Shown piece after piece: positions 1-10,886 of a DNA stretch of 35,000 nucleotides. Every line of letters starts with the position of its first letter. The stretch's first letter is position 1. Location: positions 1 to 35,000 of the forward strand of contig LUCW03001845.1 of assembly GCA_001586965.3 (NCBI GenBank). Reading direction: 5' to 3'. The stretch comes from Sphaeroforma sirkka. Lineage: Eukaryota; Opisthokonta; Ichthyosporea; Ichthyophonida. The position numbers were made by a program, and so were the translations under genes. The notes beneath the pieces are model-generated. The model searched no databases. It saw nothing but the letters and a program-made list of their open reading frames with translations, and was not told where the DNA came from.

Positions 1-490
1 AGCCCAGTCAGTGATCTTGATCTTTCTTGTTTTTTACTAATATTAGATCAATGACCTTTTCCCGCAAAGGATCCAGGTATTATTTTCTCCTTACTTCTGT
101 ATTCGGATGGTGGTATATATGGTTTCAGACAATTATCGTCTGATTGATCCTTTAATGGATCTACATTGTTCGATGGTAAACCAGTTACGGTTTTACTCAA
201 TGTAAAGTATTAAATCACTGTTTCCGACGATACAATGTCGTACTTCTGTGACATCTTTACTATCACATCTTTGCGTTGTCATGCGTGGCGATGGTCGGCT
301 AAAGAGATTTTAACATCGATCGCCATCATGCTGTATCGCACTTCTGGAAGTCTTCTCATCAGCTAATATAAGGTGAGTAGTTTTGTGTTCTACATTCGAT
401 ATCTTTCATTAATGCAAAGCGATCGGATATACATGAAATTTCTGAACCAGGATCAATCAACGCAAAGGACTTTATTTCCGTTGCAATATA
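1..490 (-). pseudogene. protease segment of element B (runs off the window)
   Basis: The minus strand near 490-400 encodes a retropepsin-like active-site segment (ALIDPGSEISCIS). Further on, near 240-180, SQKYD and TGLP-like segments follow at about the spacing seen in element A. An aspartyl protease would process the Gag-Pol polyprotein in such elements. The rest of pol would lie to the left of base 1. It is a broken fossil. Confidence 0.55.
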
Positions 491-511
491 CAGGGATTAT
501 TACACGCTCGT

Positions 512-2761
512 CTAAAAAGTCGTTGTATTGTCTTTGTAGAGATTGAACCCGGTAGTACCTTCATTCCAGTTTGATATCTGGTTTCTGGTCACATGTCTTG
601 GCGTGATAACCGTTGGTTTTTCACACTTGTCACACTTATTAATGAAGTGTTTGCAAGTAGCTGAGTGCCGCCCGTTCCAAAAATCGTTCGGGGCAAGCTG
701 ATACATATCGTATCCTCACTTCTCGTCGGCACACTTCTTAACTTGCTTGTATAGTGCTTCCTTCTCAGCACGTACGCCTTTCAATAGGCCGTGAGTGCTG
801 CGCTGATTCACGCGGACGAACATTCGCACGTTCGTTAGATAGATGTCTGTCGGGATACATACCCTTGATCAATCTGAACACGTGGTTTCTTAAGAACCAC
901 CTTCTCTCTCGAGGTTACTCGATCAGAGGGATAAGTGTCGGAAACAGTTTCATAGAACTGATCCCAGCGCAGTCGAGTCAGGTGAAACTTCTTCTCCTGT
1001 CCTTTATATCTCTCGCTTCGTTCGCATACTTTGCGACATAGCTCGAGGTAAAGGCTCTCTCGATCATTACTGCCTATGTTCATACAGAATACATGCATTG
1101 CCAACAACTCATACCAGCATGGCTTGTCATCCCTCTTAATATCAGGTCTGACAAGGTCCGCATCGAGTTTCAAAATATAGCTCAAGATGCTAGTATTCGC
1201 TGTTGGTGGTGCCAGAATTGAACATAGTCCTGGACTGCGCATATCCTTGCTTAGGGATGTCACTAGCCAACATACTTCTGGCCAGTTACGACACTCATCG
1301 ATCTCTTTGAGATGCTTCTGAAGGATCCGATAATTGGTTCCTTCTGGATTAAATGTCTGCATAAACGCAGATATCCATTGCGGTGGGGCAATGTCATTTG
1401 TCTCCAGCATCACTGGAAACGCGTGTAACGAGCGAGTCAGAGTCTCGAGGTCATGATTATTGATGAATTCGGGCTTCTGGGTACTTGAGTCCCAGTTCGA
1501 CTTAAGTTGACTGATCATGCCCTTATACTTCTGGTGATCGCGTTGGTCCTGCCCGCGTTGTGCTTCCAGCAACTGGTCGATTCACTTCTGTTTGATGTTG
1601 ATTGTTTTCGCATAATAATCAATTTCTGGGCGATCTTGCAGGTCACGAGCGAGCACCATCTTAACTGTGAGTTCGTTCACTTCTGCATTCAGAATATCTA
1701 CCTCTGTGGACTGAAAGTCTTCGGCGGGTTGGTGTAATGCATTGCGGTCCTTTCGTGGGTACCTCACTCACTCGCATGTATGCGGGAAGCTTTAGTTCCC
1801 TTTCGGTGGATATTAAAGTCCATGGTCGACGTTTCACGACGCTCGTTACTGAGACGTGGTGTTGGAACGAAGATCTTGGGATCATCCGTTACGATAACCT
1901 CGCACGTCGACTTTGGCTGGGTGCGATGTTAGGTAAGGGGGGAGGTATATTCTTCCCAGCAGTTGGGTCTATAATACCCTCCAAAACGGGAGACTCATGT
2001 CCCGGTGATGGTATTGGAGTAAATAGTGCCTGGTCCCGTGGAAGTAGACTTTCCCAGGGAACATTCTCCGGGCTTATTTCGGCCGGCTTAGTACTTAGAT
2101 CGTGGTACTCCTCATTGGTCTTCTCTAAGCGATGTTTTGACCGCTCTTTTAAAGCTGCAGTAGTGTCGTTCGAGACATATTCACGTAGGCGTTTAGCTTT
2201 CTCGCCAGTTCCGTACATTCGATCTACGTGTGCGATAGATAACTCCTCTAGTGTGAGTTGTTTCTCTTGGGCAGCTAACTGATTCTTAAGTTCAGCATTT
2301 TCATCGAGCAACTTACTGATGTGGGTAGGTGCGCTAGCCTGTGGTTCGTCTTCCGTCGGCCCCTTATCGGGTTGGACTTCATCGTCGCCGGGGTTGTCGT
2401 AATTGACTTCCGTAATTGGCTCTTTACCCTTTGGATTAATTTCCTCGAGGTCGTCATAATTGACTTCCGTAATTGGTCCTTTACCCTTTGGATTAATCTC
2501 CTCGGGGATAGTAGATGGAGTGATCTTAAACCCACTCCCATTTTCGCTTCACGGTTTCGCAAGCTTTGAACTTGAGGAGAGAGTGGGTCCTCTAGCCCTC
2601 TCCTCGGCTGACTTCTCTCTTAATGGAGTCGTCTCACCGGTATCCAGTGCATTGTCGCTTCTGCTACGGTACGGTTGACTACGTCTTCGGCAGGTTCTCT
2701 GTCCATCTTCTTTTTATCCGCTTTGCGCTTCTTAGATAGCATAGAATCCTTCTTAGTCATA
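512..2761 (-). pseudogene. gag-like region of element B
   Basis: This is the region just inside the candidate LTR. It begins with a very Lys-rich stretch (near 2761-2690). A helical, Glu/Lys-rich segment around 2310-2100 looks like a coiled coil. A longer conserved-looking segment with many Trp, Leu and Arg residues follows (about 1570-840), as expected of a Ty3/gypsy capsid. Near 700-590 there is a Cys/His cluster (CKHF, CDKC, then His) of nucleocapsid zinc-knuckle type. Similarity to element A's gag is structural, not obvious residue by residue. It is a broken fossil. Confidence 0.55.
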
Positions 2762-2804
2762 CTTATCCAGTATGACTTCTGCTATTCACTTGACGAATAG
2801 TTAT

Positions 2805-3517
2805 TGTCTTAAGAAAATTTTATGTGGTAGTTAATTACCACGACGCTTAAGTAGCTCAAGTAGTTAATACTTTTGCTAACTTTAAAATGTGTAAATATCG
2901 GTATCTTAAGGTGGTATAAACGTTTTAGAACTACTAAACGTAATAAAATCTTAAAGTCTTTTAATACGTATTCTAAGTATACTAATTTTAGTCTGGTAAT
3001 AAAGTAAGGTATGCCTCATAGAAATCAGCAATACTCTGGGGGATTGTAAGGCTGAGACATTGCCTATATATCATCCTCCCAGTACTGATTTCACCGAAGG
3101 GATTTTATTTATGTTTTCGTTATCGTTATCGTCGAAACTAGTATTACTTGTTTCGTCGCACGAAATACTAAAACTAGTAAAATCCTATCTTTAGAAAAAA
3201 AAGAAAAAAGAAAAAAAATCCCCTTGATGTCGTTCGGTTGAGCCATCTCGCTACCGAAGTATTCAGATGTATATTTTGGAGTGTTTATCTAGGTCTCTTA
3301 ACAGACCTACTCCAAATATACTCTTTGGCCTTCTTCACAGTCCCTTTAATGGGTCGGGGCCAAAATATCTGATTTGTAAAATGGAAAAGGTACTTGTAAA
3401 TATAACCGTTAAAAACCATTTAATACACGTGCTTTTAATAGTACGTTTATAATTTAAGTACTGCTTAAGAGTACGTTTATTAACATAAGAGTCTAATGTG
3501 GAGGCCAGGCTATTACA
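2805..3517 (-). repeat. Candidate 5' LTR of element B
   Basis: On the minus strand this begins TGTAATAGCCTGGCCTCC, which resembles the start of element A's LTR (TGTAGAAATACGGCCTCC). About 300 bases in, both LTRs carry the same kind of pyrimidine tract (A/G-rich on the plus strand, near 3194-3220 here and 10580-10600 in A). The end is placed at a CA dinucleotide shortly before the gag start. Length is about 713 bp against about 654 bp for A. The boundaries are inferred from these shared landmarks, because the partner LTR lies outside the window. Confidence 0.5.
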
Positions 3518-4145
3518 CTAGTGAAGAACAACCTTTGGCTATTACCCTACCAGTAGTAAACGTAAGACATTACATCGGAAATGGTTACTGGACCAAATAC
3601 TAAACGATAGAGTACAACATGAGACTTCTTGAACTCGTAGAATATAGAGCACATACTTATAGATAAGTCATGTTCGAAACCGTTTTTTTTGGTTTTCGCT
3701 TTACGAACTAGGTCGTACCTTCACGTACGTCCGTAGTCCTAAAAGCTACTGGGGGCTATGTAGGGATACGGCCTCCGGTCAGTCTAAAATATCAAGATCA
3801 GATGAGATAACATATTGGTTTTTGATTGTATTTATAATAATTTAATACAAATTCTAAAATATTTTAGACTGACCGGAGGCCGTATTTCTACATAGCCCCC
3901 AGTAGCTTTTAGAACTACGAACGTACGTTAAGATACGATCTAGTTGGTAAAAGCGAAAACCAAAGTAAAAAAACGGTTTCGGTCATGACTTATCTAGTAA
4001 GTATGTGCCTATATGTACGAGTTCAAGACTCATGTTGTACTCTATGTCGTTTAGTATTTGGTCCAGTAACCATTTCCGATGTAGGCGCCTTACGTTTATT
4101 ATTTGGTAAGGTAATAGCCAAAGGCTGTTCTTCATTAGTAAGTAA
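3518..4145. repeat. Large diverged palindrome made of two inverted Ty3/gypsy 3' ends
   Basis: The plus strand from about 3518 to 3852 is an imperfect reverse complement of about 3853-4145. Shared landmarks include GTGAAGAACAACCTTTGGCT on the left against the complement of the AGCC...TTCTTC stretch near 4120-4135 on the right. Others are ACTGGACCAAATACTAAACG against its complement near 4050-4070, and CGGCCTCCGGTCAGTCTAAA (from 3769) against TTTAGACTGACCGGAGGCCG (to 3882). Each arm holds the integrase 3' end, a purine-rich GGGGGCTA just before the LTR, and the first part of an LTR. About 94 bp of LTR is present on the left and about 40 bp on the right. Mismatches and small gaps between the arms show that it is not recent. 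Confidence 0.8.
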
Positions 4146-5560
4146 GTTTGAACAATTTTCTGCACTGTTGGTAAGCAGATCAGAAAGTTTAGTCACGTAG
4201 GAAGTAGGTGGCAAATAGGGAATTTCAGATCCGTCAGGGTTTGTAGTGACCTGAGGAAACCCTTTTCGTTTATCTCGTGTGTTCTTATGTAAACGCTTAT
4301 TCCATTTCTTATTAAAGATACGAAGAAAGTCGCGAGATTCACGAAATGCATCGGAGGTTAGCCAAGCTACTGTCCCATCCATGAAACGGGTCTTGTAGTA
4401 AGTGTAACCGTCTTCGGATGTTTTATCAATTATATCTTTGACTTGTGACTCCATAACTGGTATATCAGAATCAAATGAGCGAGCGAATGAGAGTTCGGAG
4501 GTAGGGATACGGTGAGTGCCTAGATTGGTTGCGCTAGTACCATCAATGTTATTCACTTCGTAAGTATCACTCTTCTCATCATGGTAGGAAATAACAAAAG
4601 GTCCTATCGTCCTAGAAGAGAGTTCGGTAACGTTGGCGTTTCGATTTATAATGTTAACGTAATCGCCGACTTTGAACTGAACAATGTTCTTAGTGTTATT
4701 CCATCGGTCATACGCTTTAAGTAGGACGCGATTCTTGTGCTCGAGTAAACAGGGGTAAACAACGTTCTGCATATGCTCGATCTTTTGTAGCCACGGGGTA
4801 GCGTGTTTCTCGGGCGCAGTTTTATCAAACGTTGCTTGTAATTCACTATAGCGGCCAAAGAAATAGTGAAACGGGAGTGTTCCAGTTTGAGGATTCATGC
4901 AGTTATTCATTTGAGTCTGAACCCATTTCAAATGATAAGGCCACATATCCTCAACGTCGTCTAGTGCGGTACGCAAGAGTTTCTTAAGTTCTCTATGACG
5001 TGTCTCATTTGCACCCTGCGTTTGAGGTTTGTAAGGAACACCACGCCTATGGGTCATGCCTGATACGAGTATAAGTGCCTCCATTACGTCGGTACAAAAC
5101 TCACTACCGTTATCAGAACATAGTACTCGGGGAAACCGAAGTCATTGAAGACGTGATAGCATAATTCTGCCACTGTTTGTGGACGTTTGTTCGGTATTGC
5201 ATAAAGCAAGTTATAGCCCGAAGCCACACATAAGAAATGACAGATATATACATCGCCAGTATGCTTGGATCGCGGGAGTTTAACCAAATCGACTATGACT
5301 CGGCGCATCGGTTGGTCTTCTGTCACACTTTTAGGGGTGCCCAACCGTATCGCTTGATCTGGTTCTTTTCACAATCAGTACAGCGTCGGTATACTTCACG
5401 TATGGTTTCTTTCAGCGCCGGGTGATCAAGCCCTGCACGAATAGCCATTTTATAAGTATGCTCATATGCTCGATGCGTTAAATTATGTATAATTTTAACT
5501 CTACTTTCGAGCTCCTCTAAGTCAGTCAGATTCTGCGTAACGCTGGCTGGATGAACCATA
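4023..5560 (-). pseudogene. Integrase of element A
   Basis: An N-terminal H2C2 zinc-binding segment (HNLTHRAYEH, then CTDC) lies near 5480-5370. It is followed by the DDE-type catalytic core region (VIVDLVKLP near 5290, and YKPQTQGANE near 5030-5000, the conserved stretch around the catalytic Glu). A basic C-terminal domain ends near 4030 in a Lys/Arg-rich tail. A FMDGTVAWLTSDAF-like stretch near 4390-4350 is suggestive of a small beta-barrel or chromodomain-like fold, but I am not sure of that. Integrase inserts element cDNA into chromosomes. Part of a fossil. Confidence 0.82.
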
Positions 5561-5750
5561 GTCCTGTTGGAAAGGGCAACCTCAGTATCAGGAGGGGTAG
5601 AGTCCTAAGATACATAATTGACAACATTGGATTGTTGAAGTATCTTCTTCAGTTGTTTCTGCAACTCCTGGCTGTTCTTTAAGCAGCGCTTTAAGTAGTT
5701 GAGTGCGAGCTTCAGGTTCTCTTAGAGTTTTGAGTCTTTGATCCATGGCT

Positions 5751-6485
5751 TTAGCTAGTTCCATGTTTTTTACGATCTAATGCCGTTTCAATCGGCATTA
5801 CCTCGACTGCAATCTTGTTGGGTGCATGTGTTGTACGAGTCTTGAGCTTTTGTTCAAACTCTTTAGACTCCTCTAGTTTAGCTAAGAATTCGGTTGAGGG
5901 TTTCCACTTAGTGGTACCTGCAGGACCGATGCGACAAACAATGGTGTGTTTCCAAGGCGTCTTCTTAATAGAATAGGATCCCTGATACAAGAACGTGTCG
6001 GTTTCACGGTCGACATAAATAGGTTCGTCTTGAATCATATTAATTAAATCACGTATCCATGGGTCGGAGTTACGTAAGGGACAACACAGCGTAATGGTAG
6101 ATTTAGTAATATTAACATAATTTAACAACTGTGCGATAAGTTGACAAGGTGGGTTAGCCCACGCATTATGCTTTGATAAGTCAAGCTGAAATGCATCACC
6201 TTTAGGATGAGTCAACGACCTATATTCAGAAACCTGTTTGTTATGTTCTGCGGCGAACATATCAACAGTAAATGGACCCCATCGTGATTGAGCGAGGTTA
6301 AACCATTTCTTATTTAGCATCCAATCGGTTGCTAATAACTCTTTGACTGTTTTCTGGTAGTCGGGCACAAGTCGAGAGAGCATGTCAGGAAGATGGTTAT
6401 GTATTCCTGGTATGTGTGTTATATTAAAAGCGAACTTGGCAATAATGTCATGCCAGCGGCTCACCAACTGTGAATCAGGGTTCAT
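5751..6485 (-). pseudogene. RNase H tail plus methyltransferase-like module of element A
   Basis: After the RNase H tail there is an extra module of about 100 residues (about 6281-5990). Its signatures are WGPFTVDMFA, EYRSL, GDAF and ANPPCQLIAQLL. This FA...N...Y.S...DAF...PP.xLI pattern is known from DIRS-type retrotransposons, where it has been linked to a Dam-like adenine methyltransferase domain, and from some Ty3/gypsy elements. NPP matches the (D/N)PP(Y/F/W) core of N6-adenine methyltransferases in outline only. I do not claim activity. A charged linker follows before the integrase. Part of a fossil. Confidence 0.62.
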
Positions 6486-8235
6486 ATCTTTAAGTATGTT
6501 AAAGACTTTTGATCACAGGCGACAGTAAAGTAACTTCCATAAAGGTAGTCTTTAAACTGTCTTAGCGCAGTAACTATAGCAAGGAGCTCTTGTTTAACGG
6601 TAGGGGTAATTCCGTTGACTCTTATTATAACTCTTGCTAAAAGAATTGTATGTAGCGCGGTTTACCATTTATCGTTTGGTAAAGCACTCCACCTACCGCT
6701 CGATCTGAAGCGTCGGTTGCTACTTGGAATGGGACACCATCCACAGGGTACTGCATGATGGGTGCGTCCATTACTTTACTTTTGACTAGTTTAAATGCAT
6801 CATCACATTCTTTAGTCCAAAGCTTTCCCAAAGGTCCTTTGTGCAGCCGTAGGTGACTGAAAGGCTTTAAGTAATGAGAAAGATGCGGTACCGAATCCGA
6901 GAAGAAGTTAACAAACCCACACACAGAGTTCACATCTCTTCCAGTAATTGGTGTTGATAAATCCAACAGAAACTGTTTCTTGCCAGGATCAATTTCTACC
7001 CCTGCTGCAGATACCTTGTAGCCAAGTAAGTGTATAGTATCTTTAGCAAAAGAACACTTGTCTTCGTTAATCTTAAGTTTAGCATGATTAAGTCGCTTTA
7101 AGACTTCTTTAACGAGTTTAGCATGTTCATGTGCTGTCTTTGTAAAGATAACTATATCATCTAAATAGACTGATACGTTATACGACAGGTCCGCAAATAG
7201 TTCCATCATAACTTGTTGGAAGAAAGAAGGTAACATGTGTAAGCCTTCAGGTGCACCTTTAAACTGGTACTTCTTACCTTGCCAAGTAAAGGAAAAGTAT
7301 TTCCTATGAGGCTCATATATCTGTAGTTGATGGAATGCAGCTTTTAAGTCTATCTTGGAAAAGATAGTCGCACCCTCCATTTTGCGTAGTATCTCGCTTA
7401 TCTTAGGTAAGGGAAAACTATGTTGCGGAATTAGTTTGTTGATTGGCGACAGGTCTAGTACTACTCTTGTTTTACTAAACGTTCCATCAGATTTATATTG
7501 ATCGACCGCTAAGAGAGCTAAGTTAACTGGGGTTGCATCATAATTGATTTCAATTAGACCCTGTTTTAACCAATCTTCGATTTGGGTTTTGACAACGTCT
7601 TTGTGTCTCCAACTCACGTAGTTATGTGAAGGACACTTTAACTTAGAGAAGTCGACGTTTGTCAAGTCAAGTCTAACGTACCCATTAGAGAACTTAAACA
7701 TACACCAGTCAGTTATTGCAATCTTCCTGTTTTGTATAATTAAGTCCATAATTATATCGGTGAAGTGCGGAATCATATCCTTTGCTTCACCTTCCGGAGG
7801 TTTAGGTATCTTTAACATATTATCATCTGACTGATCTTTATTCGGGTCTAGCCCATTAGGCAGACCAGTGAGTATTATACCTAAACTGAGAAGATCAGTC
7901 ATACCTATAATTAAATCGTATTTCTGAGACATGTCAGTAACGATTAGGTGAGTCTTCACTTCTCTTCTATCTGACAGCATTATGTGTGCATAGTCAATGG
8001 CTTGTTCGCAAGTAGTAACTTTGCCATTTCCCAAGATTAAATCAGTTGTTTCGTTATAGACAGCCATATCTGTAGCGTAGGCTACTCGGCGTGAGATAGC
8101 AGAGACTTCAGCCCCTGGATCAAATAGTGCCATAACTTTTTCTCCATTTACGAAAACTGTTTGAAAGATGCGTTCATCTCCTTTGATATAGATTTTATTG
8201 AACATTTTCTCATAATCTTGCTCTAGTGCGCACAT
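6300..8235 (-). pseudogene. Protease, reverse transcriptase and RNase H of element A
   Basis: The protease motif ALFDPGAEVSAIS lies near 8130-8090. The RT core follows, with FSKIDLKAAFHQLQI near 7360-7310 and the polymerase box VYLDDIVIF at about 7171-7145 (YLDD codons at 7157-7168). Next are the LLGYKVS connection and the start of RNase H (VATDASDRAVGGVLYQ near 6720-6680). RNase H continues to its usual HIPGIHNHLPDMLSRL tail at about 6415-6370. The order and motifs are those of Ty3/gypsy pol, which copies element RNA into DNA in the particle. Fossil; see the whole-element entry for its state. Confidence 0.88.
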
Positions 8236-8244
8236 ATGGTACTG

Positions 8245-10208
8245 TCAGTGCTTAACTTGGACGTCCGGTAAGTCCTTGCAATCCTCTTTGTGCCAACCGT
8301 TAGTACCCTTGCAAGTAGCACACTCTTTCATATAGTGTCCAAAATCTGGCTTGCCTGGTGCACACTTAACAGGGTCGTGTCTACCATTCCACTTGCCATT
8401 ACGTTTTGTGAGGTTGTAACCACACTTCTTGCAAGGCGCTCTCACCTTCTTATCACCTTTCGGTTCGGTAGAAGTAGAGCCAGTACCCCCTCCAGTAGTA
8501 GTGCGAGGTTTCTTAGTACTACGCGCAGTATTAGTCTCTACTGCGTTTCGCTTAGTGGGCTGGGTGTAGCTCGTGGTACTAAGTACTCTAGTAGAGGAAT
8601 TGGTATGCTTTTGAACTATCTTCTCAAAGACAGACCAAGGCATAGATCACAAATCACCATAGGCGATGATGTCATCATTGACTTTCTTAAAGAGGTTAGC
8701 TCCCAGAGTCTCCATCATCTGACAAATTAATAAATATTCGCCAGTATAGGTACGACCACCCATCCGAGTATTCATATGTGTCATATAAGCTAGAGCACCT
8801 CGAATAGTGGTATCGTTCGCAAAGAACTTGCGAGACTCTAGAAGTTCACGGTCACGTGTATCTTCAAAAAAGGTGTTAAGTATATTATCACGCAACTGGT
8901 GCCAGGGTAGGGCTTTCCAGTTGGGCTCATGAGCCTTCAAGATAGTTCGCCATTCACCTGGCTCACAGAAATGAATAAAGGCATTCATCATCTGCTTATC
9001 CCTAAGGCTGGCAGACTCCTTATGTTGGTCGAAGGCCTTCAGTGTCTCCACTGTACTCTCATTAGTAGAGAAATCGACCTCAGCCTGCGCGTTACCTAGC
9101 TGCTTTATAAAGCTTGGTTCTAAGTGTTCACGAGGCTCATGCTCAGTGCTACGGGCTGCTAGTGCCAAGATGGTGTCTATTTCCTTTCTCTTGTTATCGA
9201 TTAGATAGCGAATGTTATCCGCTTTCCTATCGTCAAGGTCAGAGTCATTCAATAGACGGTCCTCAAGGACTTGCATACCAGAGCGTAATAGCCTGAGACG
9301 AGTATGTCTGGTTCTCACTTCCTCATCCTCAGGATTAGAGCGGGAACTCTCTAACGAGGTACTGGTGTAGCGATTGCCAAAATCGTGATTACCAGGGTTA
9401 GTTGGCAAATGAGGGTCGATATTACGAGGATGGTAAGCCTCATCGAGTTCCATACGATCATATCCTCTGACAGGGTTAGGTTTGTCAAGAGGATGGTCGA
9501 TGGTAGCATCAGAGCTATAGAGATTGAATTTTGAAATATTATCTCTCTCGCCAGTGGTAACTGGCTTAGTGGTAAACATACTGGCTGGTAAACCAGTAGG
9601 TCTCGGGTTCGAAACTCGGCCCGAATTTCTTCTTCTTCTTCGGTATAGGAAGAATATCAGCCAAGTGGGACACGATAGAGGGGTCCACAACTGCTGCTGC
9701 CGCTAGCTCCTTCAAGAGCGCTTCAGTGCGGTTCAATTGGCGTCGAGATTGAGAGGATCCAGCCACTCGTTGTCGAGTTATGGCGTCCTCAGCTTCGGCC
9801 CCAAGATTTGAGCTGAATGGAATGGCTTCTCCATCGATGGCGAAACCGAAATTTTGGACAGGTCCAATACTTCCTTTTCACTCCGGATTTGTGCTGGAGT
9901 GTTCTCTAGATGTGGAGTTATAATGCCCCCGACATTCGTATCCACGAATTTTCCAGCCTTTCGACGTTTATCCCCAATATTTGACGGCACGTGGTCAGGG
10001 GGGGGCAAGCTGGGGTCCTGAGCTTCACTCCTAGGTGATACACGGACGCTGGCGAGCCTTTCCGCGGTAGTAGATACCTCTTCTTCCAAGGCTTTAGGAT
10101 CCGACGAGTCATCCTCAGAATAATCCTCTGTACCAACCTCAGAATTTGCTTCCCCAACAGTATCTTCGGCAGGCTGGCTCCCTTGCCTTTAGAAGTACCC
10201 TTAGCCAT
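8245..10208 (-). pseudogene. gag region of element A (capsid and nucleocapsid-like)
   Basis: The N-terminal part is Lys- and Pro-rich and of low complexity. The central to C-terminal part (about 9300-8650) looks like a Ty3/gypsy capsid: helical, with a Trp-Arg motif and a HEPNWKALPWHQLRDNIL-like stretch. It ends in a Cys/His-rich tail near 8430-8260 (CKKCGYN, CATCKG with His and a final Cys) that would act as a nucleocapsid zinc-binding segment. Gag would assemble the intracellular virus-like particle. Broken fossil. A tRNA-like sequence lies inside it on the opposite strand (see 9553-9625). Confidence 0.72.
9553..9625 (+). other. tRNA-like sequence with A-box and B-box inside the gag region
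   Basis: TGGCTTAGTGG at 9562-9572 resembles a Pol III A box and GGTTCGAAACT at 9606-9616 a B box, about 34 bases apart. Between them ACTGG...CCAGT can form an anticodon-arm-like stem whose loop contains GGT. The loop has eight bases, not seven. The D stem is poor and I find no matching acceptor stem, so this is not a functional tRNA gene. A decayed tRNA or tRNA-derived SINE fragment, or chance, are the options. Confidence 0.3.
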
Positions 10209-10232
10209 AGTATTTGCTGGATAGTAAATCGA

Positions 10233-10886
10233 TGTCAGACAGTCTAGAAGCAGTACACTACTGTAACTACTAAATAACTGAAAAAATATGTAAACTTCGA
10301 TGGAAATTACTAGGTTTCAAACTATATTAAACTAAAAATACAATTTAGTCAGTTAGATTTAGCAGTGGTAGCTTGTGTAAGAATGATCGGGACTGCCTCT
10401 TGTTAAGAGCCTAAATATCCTCGATCACACAGGGCGTACCTCTAGCTGTTCTTTATTGAATAATTTTCACTAGAAGTACTAAGTGTTCATGACCACTTGC
10501 CTAATTTGTAAATAGACATAATAACGTAAGTCACGTTAATACATTAGCTGATATAAATAAAGTTCCATCTGAAGAAAAGTTAAAAAAAAGAAAAAAAGAC
10601 TTATTGGATTTTGGAGATTGGCGGGAGGACCAAAATTTATAAGTAGTAGTTCGGAGATTATAAAATTTAGTTTATAATATCCTACATCTACTAATGTCTC
10701 AAATAGGTCCAAGTAGATGAGTCATACCAAATACTCAGGCTATTGGAGCCATCAAAGTGAATTTAGAACACTTTGGAAATATTGGAAAAAGAGCTTGTAC
10801 TAAATTATTTAAAATACAAATAAAAACCAATGTATTATCTCAATTGATCTTGATATTTTAGACTGACCGGAGGCCGTATTTCTACA
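10233..10886 (-). repeat. 5' LTR of element A
   Basis: On the minus strand it starts TGTAGAAATACGGCCTCCGG and continues into a sequence also found in both palindrome arms: 3759-3852 on the plus strand and 3892-3853 on the minus strand. That identifies it as the terminal repeat of the same family. An A/G tract on the plus strand near 10580-10600 is shared in position with element B's LTR. The inner end is placed at CA about 25 bases before the gag start codon. I could not recognise a primer-binding site with confidence. Confidence 0.65.

Larger units (their letters stand above)
1..3517 (-). mobile_element. Ty3/gypsy-type LTR retrotransposon B, partial and broken (fossil)
   Basis: Reading on the minus strand, the order is a candidate 5' LTR (about 3517-2805), a gag-like region (about 2761-510) and the start of an aspartyl protease (below about 490). 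The element then leaves the window on the left. The protease segment holds a LIDPGSE-type active-site motif and a later SQKYD-to-TGLP segment. Both closely resemble the protease of element A, so the two belong to one Ty3/gypsy lineage. It is a fossil with several breaks. Its LTR start abuts the left arm of the palindrome at 3518, which suggests that it inserted into an older inverted copy of an A-like element. The second LTR is not in the window, so its age cannot be estimated from LTR divergence. Confidence 0.72.
3850..10886 (-). mobile_element. Ty3/gypsy LTR retrotransposon A, nearly full length but broken (fossil)
   Basis: On the minus strand the order is 5' LTR (10886-10233), gag (about 10208-8245), then protease, reverse transcriptase, RNase H, a methyltransferase-like module and integrase (8235-4023). 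Last comes the first about 40 bp of a 3' LTR starting at 3892. Protease-RT-RNase H-integrase order and the YLDD polymerase box place it in Ty3/gypsy (Metaviridae-like), not Ty1/copia. The coding parts are interrupted in roughly four or five places and the 3' LTR is truncated at the palindrome centre, so it is a fossil. Base composition is more AT-rich than in the neighbouring host exons. Age cannot be computed here. Divergence between the palindrome arms suggests that it is not young. Confidence 0.88.
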
